Shown: one piece after another, positions 33,955 to 41,873 of the stretch
Layout: each line of letters begins with the position of its first letter
Numbering within the stretch: the first letter of the stretch is position 1
The notes under the pieces: generated by a model
Databases searched by the model: none
Told to the model about the DNA's origin: nothing
What the model saw: the letters and a program-made list of their open reading frames with translations, nothing else
NCBI GenBank assembly: GCA_903907865.1
Contig: CAIVPR010000005.1
Span: 1-64,000, forward strand
Length of the DNA stretch: 64,000 bases
Direction of reading: 5' to 3'
From: an uncultured Acidobacteriia bacterium
GTDB taxonomy: Bacteria > Acidobacteriota > Terriglobia > Bryobacterales > Bryobacteraceae
Program-made: the position numbers and the translations under genes

Positions 33955-36402
33955 TTATTTCGGCGCATCCCCCAGAACCGCCATCAGCGCCGCCACCTTG
34001 ACCGGCGACCCCGTGAAGAGGTCCTTCGGAGTATTCCGGTACCGCAGCATCTGCCGGTATAGCACGTCCTCAAGGCTCGAATTGATGCCCCAACCGGCGA
34101 GGTAGCTTAGCTTCAAGTCGCCGTCGCTGTTGATTGCGGCATCCTTCACGTACGGGGCGAGGTCCTTCGCACTGGCCGTATAGGTCGAGAAGAGGTCGAA
34201 CAGATTGTTGATCTCGATATCGCGCAGCGATTGCCGAACCGTCTCGTGCTCTGGAAGATCGTAGCGTCTTTGGACGGCGTCCAAGTCGATCTTGAGCGGA
34301 TCGCGTTGCCCGAAGAACACCATGTCGTACCCCTGGCCGTCGCGCAGGTTGGCCCAGACGCTGCCTTGCGGGAAGGCCTCGAAGAAGGTCTTCAGCTCGC
34401 TCTGGATGGTCGGCACATCGGTTTCGTACAGGGGCACGTACAGGGAGAACATGCCGCCGGGGTTGAGGTGGGCCTTCACGGCGTCGAAGTACTCCTTCGA
34501 GTACAAGGCCGCCGTCCCCTTGACGAACACGTCCAGCGGGTCGGACGCGATGATGTCGTACATGTCGCGCGTCGTCATCAAGTAGTGGCGGGCGTCGTCG
34601 AACACGATGCGGGTTTTTGGATTCAGTGCCACGCGATAGTCCTGGTCGCCGAAGAAGCGCGTCGAGGCGGGCGGAATCACCGGCTCGATCTCGCAGACGG
34701 TGATGTGCTCGATCCCCGGGTAGCGGGTGAACGTTCCGGCCGAAACGCCCGCGCCGAAGCCCAGGCCCAGCACCGATTTCGGATTCGGATGCAGCAGCGC
34801 GGGCAGGTGGCCCACCATGCGCTGCAGCTTCATGTCGAAGATTTCCGTGGTCGCCTCGACGTGCCCGTTGACGTTCACGTAGATGGTGCCGTTGTTCCAC
34901 TTCGAGATCGCGACCGACGAGTTCCGGCCTTCCTTCGTGTACAAGATCTCCGACTGGCCGGTGTTCATGGCCATGCGGCGACCGTAGGCGATGAGTTCGC
35001 CGGGAATCGGGTCGATGTTCCATGCCAGCCACGCCGTTAGGGGGAGGCAGAGGGCGACCGCAATGATCGACAGCGCCGATCTCTTCATGGCCGGAATGAT
35101 CGCCACGAGGCCGCTGGCGACCGCCGTGTACAGCATCACCTTTTCGGTGTTCTGCGACCCGATGGCCGGAATCATCCACAGGCTCACCACCAGCGCTCCG
35201 ACGATGCCGCCCAGCGTGTTGGCGGCGTAGACGGCTCCGGCGGAACGGCCCGAGTCGGTGCCGGGCTTGGCCACGGCGGCGCAGGCGAACGGGAAGCTGG
35301 CACCCCAGAACAGCGTCGGGGGCAGGATCGCCCAGATGCAGCGCTTCAGGTCGAGCGCGTACATGTGCCAGGGATCGGGCGTCAGCAGGACATCGTCCTG
35401 CCAGTACGGCAGTCCGTGGATGATCTGGTAGGCTGTCCAGACCATGCCGATGGCGAGCAGTATTTGCGACCAGCCCAGCGCCGACTGTGGTTTCACGCGC
35501 CGCAGCAACGCGGACCCGGCGGCGGAACCGATCGCGAGGCCGGTCAGGAACACCGCCAGAATCACCGAGAAGACGTAAACCGTCGCCAGCAGCAGCATTC
35601 CGAGCAAGCGTGTCCAGACGACTTCGGCCCCGAGGGCGGTGGCACCGGAAAGCGCGATGGTCAGGTAGACGGGCCAGTTGGAGGAAAACTCCGACGCCGT
35701 CGAAGGGGCGGTGTCGGCGGACGGCGCGTTGTCCGCCACAGGAATCGAATCCGCCAGGAAATAGCTCAGCGCGGCGACCAGCAGGTTCAAGCCCGCCGCC
35801 ACGAACGCCGCCGTGTTCATGTTGAACACCCGCAACAGGTAGAAGCCCGCCGTCAGGCAACCGACGACGGCACCGAGAGTGTTGGCACCGTAGAGGAAGC
35901 CCCACCAATCGACGCCTTGGCCGCGTTCACCGGTCTTGACGACGCGCACGATGGAGGGCAGCGACGCGCCCATCAGCATCGTGGGGACGAACATGCAAAT
36001 TGCGGCGAGCAGGCCGCGCAACAGCATGCCGCCCAAGCCGGTCGCGGCTCCGACGTAGTAAACGCGGCTCAGGGACGGGATCAGGAGTTGGACGAGGATC
36101 GCGAAAACCGCGATGCCAGCCTCAAGGCCGGCGTAGACCTTCAGCGGATGCGTCGCCCAGTTGCGGCGTGGCAACCAGAGGCTGCCGACGCACAGGCCGC
36201 CCATGTAGGTAGCCAAAAGGATGCCGAGCGAAACCGACGTCGAGCCGATCGCGAGTTGCAGGCTCTGGTACCAAACGACCTCATAAATAAGGGCGGAACA
36301 GCCGCTGGCGGCGAAAAGGAAGAGCAGTGCCGGGAGGTACGACGGCGTCTTCGAGGGTAGGGATTCTGCGGTCTGGGGGATAGCCTGGGGGGCGGAACTC
36401 AA
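33955..36402 (-). CDS. Fused MFS-like transporter / spermidine-synthase-like protein
   Basis: An 815-residue protein. The N-terminal two-thirds has about 12-14 membrane helices typical of 'fused MFS/spermidine synthase' proteins (LFAASGCSALIYEVVWYQ is the signature start, repeated later as GATALGAEVVWTRLLG). The C-terminal part is a Rossmann methyltransferase-like domain with GLGFGAGVSAGTF, CEIEPVI and FDDARHYL, resembling polyamine aminopropyltransferases. Whether it makes or moves a polyamine is unknown. Translation begins at TTG 36402, six bases after GGAGA. It lies upstream of the TetR and SDR genes on the same strand. Confidence 0.85.
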   Translation of the reverse strand: MSSAPQAIPQTAESLPSKTPSYLPALLFLFAASGCSALIYEVVWYQSLQLAIGSTSVSLGILLATYMGGLCVGSLWLPRRNWATHPLKVYAGLEAGIAVFAILVQLLIPSLSRVYYVGAATGLGGMLLRGLLAAICMFVPTMLMGASLPSIVRVVKTGERGQGVDWWGFLYGANTLGAVVGCLTAGFYLLRVFNMNTAAFVAAGLNLLVAALSYFLADSIPVADNAPSADTAPSTASEFSSNWPVYLTIALSGATALGAEVVWTRLLGMLLLATVYVFSVILAVFLTGLAIGSAAGSALLRRVKPQSALGWSQILLAIGMVWTAYQIIHGLPYWQDDVLLTPDPWHMYALDLKRCIWAILPPTLFWGASFPFACAAVAKPGTDSGRSAGAVYAANTLGGIVGALVVSLWMIPAIGSQNTEKVMLYTAVASGLVAIIPAMKRSALSIIAVALCLPLTAWLAWNIDPIPGELIAYGRRMAMNTGQSEILYTKEGRNSSVAISKWNNGTIYVNVNGHVEATTEIFDMKLQRMVGHLPALLHPNPKSVLGLGFGAGVSAGTFTRYPGIEHITVCEIEPVIPPASTRFFGDQDYRVALNPKTRIVFDDARHYLMTTRDMYDIIASDPLDVFVKGTAALYSKEYFDAVKAHLNPGGMFSLYVPLYETDVPTIQSELKTFFEAFPQGSVWANLRDGQGYDMVFFGQRDPLKIDLDAVQRRYDLPEHETVRQSLRDIEINNLFDLFSTYTASAKDLAPYVKDAAINSDGDLKLSYLAGWGINSSLEDVLYRQMLRYRNTPKDLFTGSPVKVAALMAVLGDAPK

Positions 36403-36466
36403 TTGGGTCTCCGAACCGTGTAGAGTATCACGCGGTCGGGCCAGCGCGCTGTAAACAATCGTGATC

Positions 36467-36487
36467 GGGGCGGAGAAGCTCCGCCCC
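36467..36487 (-). terminator. Hairpin terminator-like structure after the monohaem cytochrome gene
   Basis: GGGGCGGAG-AAG-CTCCGCCCC forms a perfect 9-base-pair stem with a 3-base loop, 14 bases beyond the stop codon of the minus-strand cytochrome gene at 36502. The sequence after the stem on that strand is moderately T-rich (GATTGTTT) but not a clean T run. Confidence 0.5.
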
Positions 36488-36501
36488 GGGCGTCTTGAAC
36501 G

Positions 36502-36939
36502 CTATTTTTCCTGGATCTTTTCGATGTATTCGCGCAGGTTGCGCACCCGCAAATCCACCACTTCCGGGCTCTGGCTGACCGACCGGAAGATGTCGCCCCA
36601 CATGGGCATATCTCGCGATCCGTGCGCGGCGGGGGCAGTGTCACCCCTGATGAACGCTTGGATTTCGAGCAGCGGAAACTTGCCGTGGTTCTTCTTGGTG
36701 AGCAGCGTGAGGTCCGCCGGGGCCTTTTTGAGGGCCGATGCCGCCGGACCGGTGCCTTTCGCGTCGTTGCCGTGGCACGGTGCGCAGTAGGCTTTGAACA
36801 TCTCCTGTCCCGAGCCTGGGTTGGTGTATTCGATCGAGACCTTCTTGATTTTGGTTTGTCCCTCTTGGCTGTAACAGACGGCCGAGAGGGTTAGCAGCGC
36901 CGTGGTTGGTAGCAACAACTTTGCGAGTTGAATCCGCAT
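36502..36939 (-). CDS. Exported monohaem c-type cytochrome (class I)
   Basis: A 145-residue protein with a signal peptide (MRIQLAKLLLPTTALLTLSA) and one haem motif CAPCH in FKAYCAPCHGNDAKGTGPAA, followed by a candidate axial Met in DMPMWGDIFR. AAGGAG upstream fixes the start at 36939. This is a small periplasmic electron carrier. It lies 55 bases after the haem protein gene at 36995, and both run away from the multihaem cytochrome locus, so these genes may serve the same electron-transfer chain. The partner oxidase or dehydrogenase is not in sight. Confidence 0.85.
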   Translation of the reverse strand: MRIQLAKLLLPTTALLTLSAVCYSQEGQTKIKKVSIEYTNPGSGQEMFKAYCAPCHGNDAKGTGPAASALKKAPADLTLLTKKNHGKFPLLEIQAFIRGDTAPAAHGSRDMPMWGDIFRSVSQSPEVVDLRVRNLREYIEKIQEK

Positions 36940-36994
36940 GTGGCGAAGCTCCTTTCGAGCGGGACCGAGGGCAATCGGGATGCCAGCCCGCAGC

Positions 36995-38191
36995 CTACGG
37001 GCGGAAATAGGCGGGAAGTCCCGGTTTCGTCGCCGCGAGGATCTCCAGAATCGCGCGCCGGTCGTCCGCCGAAAGCCTCCCATAGCCTGCCAACGGCCCG
37101 GTAACGTTCAGAATCTCCCAAATCCGCCGGTAGACGGCCTGTTTCGGCTCGTCCGGCAGGGCGTCGAACGACTCGGAATAGATCAGGTACGAGCACGGAT
37201 ACCGGAAGAGCCGGTGGTCAAGGTCCATCTGGCGCAACGACCGTCCGCGCCCGTCGGCGGGGCCCCGTGCCTCAAATTCTGCGCGAAATGGCGACGTCCC
37301 TGCAACGGGATAGCGCAACTGCGCCTCGTCCGCGAAGAGCATGTAGCGGACGACGGACTCGACGGTGTCCTTCCATTCGGTCCGCCCGAGCCGGAATTCG
37401 TACCCGAGCCGGGTGATCAGGTTGTGCAGTTGAACTTGGTGGTTGAGGACGAGGAGGGCAACGAGGTCGCTGGATGGCACGGGATACTGGGCTGCGTTGA
37501 CCCGCCCCTTGAGGTCGACAACGTTGGCGCCCCGTTCGACATCGACTTTGCCGGACCCGTTGGCGAAGACGTTGCCAAGGTGGCGCTCGGCGCCGTGGGT
37601 TCCGGTCACGTACCAGCCTCCCCACCTCTGGACGATTGGGCTGTGGTGGTCGGTCAGGTATGACCCGGATTCCACCATCGGCTCGCCCGCCGCGTTGGCA
37701 TGGACGGACCTTGTGAGGAAGCCCGGCACGTACGAGGTGTTGACCGTGAAGTGGCAGTTCAAGCACTCGGCATTGCGGCGGAGAAGCCTTGGCTGCGCGG
37801 CCTTCTTCTGTTCCAGGGTGTAGAAGACCGCCCCCAGAGTCGGGTCGACCGCAGCCAATTCGATCAGGCCGCCCCGCACCATGGCGACATAGACATCGTC
37901 GGCAAAGTAGATGGCGCGTGGATGTTCGGGGGAAATCTTCGCCACCTGGAGGCTGGTCTTGGAGAAGACCAGCGCCTGCGATGACACGGGCACCTTGAGT
38001 TCGCGGAGAACCGACTCAAGGTAGCCCCACTTCTCACCGAATTCGAGCTTCGCGGTACCGTCCGCAAGGCGTCGGTCGAGGTCCGCGACGAGGTCACGGG
38101 GCGCGGCCTCGTAGTAGCGGATTCGCGGATCGTCCAAGCGCGGGACGAAGGTCGGGACCGCCAGGAGAAGTAGGGCCGCCGCAGTTCTCAT
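36995..38191 (-). CDS. Exported haem-c-motif protein of unknown family
   Basis: The 398-residue protein has a short hydrophobic leader (MRTAAALLLLAVPTFV) and one haem motif CLNCH in RNAECLNCHFTVNTSY around residue 145. The remaining sequence (for example SGSYLTDHHSPIVQRWGGWYVTGTHG) does not match a family I can name, though its style is that of acidobacterial exported cytochromes. It contains no membrane helix beyond the leader. It is transcribed away from the nonahaem cytochrome gene across a 151-base gap and is followed closely by a monohaem cytochrome gene. Confidence 0.75.
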   Translation of the reverse strand: MRTAAALLLLAVPTFVPRLDDPRIRYYEAAPRDLVADLDRRLADGTAKLEFGEKWGYLESVLRELKVPVSSQALVFSKTSLQVAKISPEHPRAIYFADDVYVAMVRGGLIELAAVDPTLGAVFYTLEQKKAAQPRLLRRNAECLNCHFTVNTSYVPGFLTRSVHANAAGEPMVESGSYLTDHHSPIVQRWGGWYVTGTHGAERHLGNVFANGSGKVDVERGANVVDLKGRVNAAQYPVPSSDLVALLVLNHQVQLHNLITRLGYEFRLGRTEWKDTVESVVRYMLFADEAQLRYPVAGTSPFRAEFEARGPADGRGRSLRQMDLDHRLFRYPCSYLIYSESFDALPDEPKQAVYRRIWEILNVTGPLAGYGRLSADDRRAILEILAATKPGLPAYFRP

Positions 38192-38342
38192 ACTTCCAGT
38201 AAAACCGCAAGGCAGGTACCATTCCAGTGCGAGGCTGGAGGCTGGCCCGTGCGAGGGCTGGAGGCTGGGCGGGATTCGAGGGAAACCGAGCCCGTGAATG
38301 GCACGTCACTTGCCCATAGATTTCTCGCGAAACATTTCCAAC

Positions 38343-39968
38343 ATGATGACTAAGAACGTGTTTTCAGCCCGTGGATTCATGGCCGCTTCAGCATTCTTGC
38401 TGTGCGCCGCGCAACTCCCGGCCGCCACCAGTTGGACCGTGCTTGGCTGGACCGAGTACGGGGTCAATCCGATGGAGCGGGGCTATTCCGTCTTCGCCAT
38501 CTATCCGCCTTCGGTGACGCTACACGCCCAGGTGATCGACGCGACCGGCAAGCTGGTCAAGTCGGGCAGCGGCATCCAAGTGACCTACGAGGCCTTGGCG
38601 GATCCCTCGGGCAGCACGAATTCCACCTCCGTCGGGAAGACCGATTTCTGGTCCTTCGCGTCGCTATTCGGAGGCACGAAAACGCCGGACACCGGGCTGA
38701 CGGGAAATCCGATGCCCGGCACGACGCCGCGCCAGATGCAGTTCGACGGGGCCATGAACCGGTTCACCGCGGACGCGGTGCCGCTGACCCCGTACGACGA
38801 CAAGTGGAACCTCAACTACTACCCCTTGTTCCGGATCGTGGCGCGGGACTCGACCGGCGCTGTCGTCGGCAGTTCACGGGTGGCGGTTCCGGTTTCCAAC
38901 GAAGTGGAATGCCGGGGCTGCCATGCCTCCGGCGCGAATGACGCCGCGCAGCCGACCATCGGCTGGGCCAACGATCCCGACCCCAACCGCGACTTCAAGC
39001 TCAACATCCTCGCCGTGCACGACGTGAAGAACCGGCGCAATCCGGCGATGGCCGGCATGCTGGCCGCCGTCAACTATTCGGCGGACGGGCTGCTCGCGAC
39101 AGTGCAGGGCGGGACTCCGATCCGATGCGATGTCTGCCATGCCTCGAACCGCCTCGGTTCGGCAGGGCAGCCGGGCGCGGTCCAGTTGACGACGGCCATG
39201 CACGGGCACCATGCGCCGTTGACGGATCCCAAGACGAACGACACGCTCGACAATTCCACCAACCGGACGGCCTGCTACAACTGCCATCCAGGCAGCGCAA
39301 CGCATGGGCTGCGCGGCGCGATGGGGCATTCGGTCGACGTCGGCGGCTCGGTCCAGATCCAATGCCAGAACTGCCACGGGAACTTGAGCGCGTTGGCGAA
39401 TCCGGCCCGCCAGGGATATCAGGATCTGCCGAACTGCCAAGCCTGCCATACGACCGCGGCTCCCTACCGCCAGACGTCGGCGTTGGACGCCTCGGGAAAC
39501 CTGCGGAGCGCTTCCGACAGGACGTTTGCCACGTCGACCGGCCTGTTCAGCGCCTCGATCGGCCACGGCGGGTTGCAGTGCTCGGCCTGCCACGGACCCA
39601 CCCATGGCGAGAATCCCAGCCTGATCGCCAATGAAAACCTGCAGAGCGCGGACGTTCAAGGGGCTTCGGGCGTGATTGGAGACTGCACGGCATGCCATAA
39701 GAGCGGCGTGAGTTCGACCAATGGCGGCCCGCACGGGATGCACACGGTGGGGACGAATTGGGTGTCCCAGCATCAAAGTGTGGCCCGGAATTCCACACCT
39801 TGCCAGACCTGCCATAGCGGCACCTACCAGGGCTCGGTGCTTTCACGCGCCACGGTTAGCCGCAGTCTGAGCACGGAAGTCGGGAACGTCGCGATGTTCC
39901 CCGGGTTTGTGGTGGGCTGCTATACCTGCCACCAAGGTCCGGGGGGGGAACGGCAGGTCGGCCTCTAG
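38343..39968 (+). CDS. Nine-haem c-type cytochrome, frameshifted at a G8 run
   Basis: A 541-residue exported protein with a signal peptide (MMTKNVFSARGFMAASAFLL) and nine CxxCH motifs: CRGCH, CDVCH, CYNCH, CQNCH, CQACH, CSACH, CTACH, CQTCH and CYTCH. It is therefore a multihaem electron-transfer protein. The N-terminal 150 residues are non-haem and probably beta-rich. The reading frame stops at 39968, immediately after the last haem motif and a run of eight G (39941-39948). With one G fewer the frame continues through an Ig-like domain and a Solibacter C-terminal domain, so the intact gene should extend to 40938. Start 38343 or 38346; ribosome site weak. Confidence 0.85.
   Translation: MMTKNVFSARGFMAASAFLLCAAQLPAATSWTVLGWTEYGVNPMERGYSVFAIYPPSVTLHAQVIDATGKLVKSGSGIQVTYEALADPSGSTNSTSVGKTDFWSFASLFGGTKTPDTGLTGNPMPGTTPRQMQFDGAMNRFTADAVPLTPYDDKWNLNYYPLFRIVARDSTGAVVGSSRVAVPVSNEVECRGCHASGANDAAQPTIGWANDPDPNRDFKLNILAVHDVKNRRNPAMAGMLAAVNYSADGLLATVQGGTPIRCDVCHASNRLGSAGQPGAVQLTTAMHGHHAPLTDPKTNDTLDNSTNRTACYNCHPGSATHGLRGAMGHSVDVGGSVQIQCQNCHGNLSALANPARQGYQDLPNCQACHTTAAPYRQTSALDASGNLRSASDRTFATSTGLFSASIGHGGLQCSACHGPTHGENPSLIANENLQSADVQGASGVIGDCTACHKSGVSSTNGGPHGMHTVGTNWVSQHQSVARNSTPCQTCHSGTYQGSVLSRATVSRSLSTEVGNVAMFPGFVVGCYTCHQGPGGERQVGL
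39941..39948 (+). other. Run of eight G at the frameshift
   Basis: GGTCC-G8-AACGG is the point where the nonahaem cytochrome frame and the downstream domain frame part. Seven G would join them. The run could be a sequencing error, a phase-variable tract or a true inactivating mutation. Confidence 0.9.
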
Positions 39969-39975
39969 CGCGACG

Positions 39976-40938
39976 ATGTCAAACCTGAATTCCAACGCGA
40001 CCACCGGTCAATCGGCCACGATCCCGATCAGCGTCCCGAGCGGTTCCACGCTGCGGGTGGTGCGGCAGCCGGTCAACGGCTCCGTACACGTGTCCGGGAA
40101 CAGCTTGGTTTACCAGTCCGATCCGACCTTTGAAGGCACCGACCAAGTGACCTTCGCGGCCATGAGCAACGCGGCAAAGGATTCGACGTCAGCTGTAGCG
40201 TCCGTACGGGTGACCTCGCCGACGCGGCCTTCGCTGACTACGGCAGGCGTCACGAGCGCGGCAACCTACCAAGCCCCGTTGGCACCGGGGACCATCGCGG
40301 TGCTCCAAGGCAAGGGCTTGGGGCCGTCGCCGCTCAAGACGTTCGAGTTGAACTCGGGCGGCTTCATCGAGAAGTCGACCGGGTCGGCGCGGGTGCTGTT
40401 CGACGGGGTTCCGGCGCCCGTGATCTACGCTTCCGACGCCGCCACGGCCGCCATCGTGCCGTACGGCGTCGCGGGACAAACCTCGACCAACGTGGTCGTC
40501 CAGTACAACGGCATTTCCTCCACGGCTGTGCAGGTGCCTCTGGCTGCGACGGCTCCGGGCGTTTTCACGGCGGATTCGTCGGGCACGGGCAATGCGGCGG
40601 CTGTCAACCAGGACGGAACGTTGAATTCGGCGTCGAACCCGGTCCCGCGCGGCAGCATTGTGACCCTGTTCTTGACCGGCGATGGTGTCGAATCGCCCAT
40701 TCCGCCGGACGGCAAGCTCAGTACGGCCCCGTACCCGGCGACGATGGCGCGCGTCACGGTGACGATCGGCGGTAAGACGGCGGCGGTGGCCTACGCGGGC
40801 TCTGCGCCGACTGCGGTGGCGGGCCTAATGCAGGTGAATGTGACCGTGCCTGCGGATGCCCCGACGGGCGCGGTGCCCGTGGTGGTTTCGTGCGACGGCG
40901 CTCCGAGCCAGGGTGGAATCGTGATCCAGGTGAAGTAG
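39976..40938 (+). pseudogene. Displaced C-terminal half of the nonahaem cytochrome
   Basis: This segment encodes an Ig-like/cadherin-like domain (MSNLNSNATTGQSATIPISV onward) and then the roughly 215-residue Solibacter C-terminal domain (GVTSAATYQAPLAPGTIAVL, VTLFLTGDGVESPIPPDGKL, and AGLMQVNVTVPADAPTGAVP). It has no signal peptide and no ribosome site, so it is not a plausible independent protein although an ATG exists at 39976. The open frame begins before the G8 run and overlaps the cytochrome frame. It is best read as the rest of the upstream gene. The last codons lie 69 bases before the NHL gene. Confidence 0.75.
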
Positions 40939-40993
40939 GCAGCAGGCAACGCGCCCACTGCAATCTAAAATTTCAGTTGCGCGCCGTTGGATG

Positions 40994-40999
40994 TATAAT
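40994..40999 (+). promoter_or_regulatory. Perfect -10 box before the NHL gene
   Basis: TATAAT ends 8 bases before the ATG at 41008. The AAGGAG-like sequence abuts the start codon with no spacing, so initiation on a leaderless mRNA is plausible. A clear -35 box is not visible. Confidence 0.4.
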
Positions 41000-41007
41000 C
41001 CAAGGAG

Positions 41008-41871
41008 ATGAAGCACCTCCGCATCCCCTGCCTGCTCCTTGCCACCGCCTCATTGTCCGCCGCCGCCCCCGGCGCGCCGTGGACGTCCGCCGGATTCCTC
41101 AACATCCCGGCATCCGCGGAGGTGGGCGCGATGTCATCGGTCGCCGTGGACCGCGCGCACGGCTTCATCTACGTCCTGCACCGGGGCGGCACGCCGCTGC
41201 TGCAGTTCGACGCCAAGGGGAAATATCTGAACGGGTGGGGCCAAGGGCTGTTCAAGGTTCCGCACGGCATGCGCGTCGACAAGGCGGGCGACCTCTGGAT
41301 CACCGACAACGGGGCGCATACCGTGACCAAGTATTCGCCATCGGGCAAAGTGCTGATCGCCCTTACCGAGGAAAACGGAACCCCGCTGCGCGCCCCCGAC
41401 GACTTGGTCATTGCCTCCAACGGCGACCTCTACATCGCCGACAGCGGCAACGGGCGCATCGTCCACACCAGCGCCCAAGGCAAATTCATCGCCCAGTTTG
41501 GAGCCAAGGGCAAGGGCAAAGGGGAGTTCACCCTTCCCCACGGACTCGCCATCGACCCGCAGGACCGCATCTATGTCGCCGACCGGGGCAACAACCGCGT
41601 CGAATCCTTTTCGCCCGCCGGTGAATTCCTCGCCGAGTGGAACGGCTTCGGCAACCCGTTCGGCCTGCTGGCATGGAAGGGCGAGATCTTTGTTTCCGAG
41701 GGCGAGAAGCACCAGATCATCGAATTGAGTTCCAAGGGCGAAATCCTGCGCACCTGGGGTACGCCGGAACTGCTGAAGCTCCCGCATCTGATGGACTACG
41801 GCAGCGACGGCACGTTCTACGTCACCGAAGTGGACGGCAAACGGGTCCAAATGTTCCGGGAGGGGAAGTAG
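41008..41871 (+). CDS. Exported NHL-repeat beta-propeller protein
   Basis: A 287-residue protein with a signal peptide (MKHLRIPCLLLATASLSAAA) and five to six NHL-type repeats, seen as recurring RAHGFIYVLHRGGTPLLQFD, GDLWITDNGAHTVTKYSPSG, GDLYIADSGNGRIVHTSAQG and DRIYVADRGNNRVESFSPAG blocks. These fold as a six-bladed beta-propeller, usually a binding scaffold, less often a lyase; catalytic residues are not recognisable. The stop is followed two bases later by the DUF1549/1553 gene, with GAGGGGAAG serving as its ribosome site, so the two are almost certainly co-translated. It is the first gene of the surface-protein operon. Confidence 0.88.
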   Translation: MKHLRIPCLLLATASLSAAAPGAPWTSAGFLNIPASAEVGAMSSVAVDRAHGFIYVLHRGGTPLLQFDAKGKYLNGWGQGLFKVPHGMRVDKAGDLWITDNGAHTVTKYSPSGKVLIALTEENGTPLRAPDDLVIASNGDLYIADSGNGRIVHTSAQGKFIAQFGAKGKGKGEFTLPHGLAIDPQDRIYVADRGNNRVESFSPAGEFLAEWNGFGNPFGLLAWKGEIFVSEGEKHQIIELSSKGEILRTWGTPELLKLPHLMDYGSDGTFYVTEVDGKRVQMFREGK

Positions 41872-41873
41872 CG

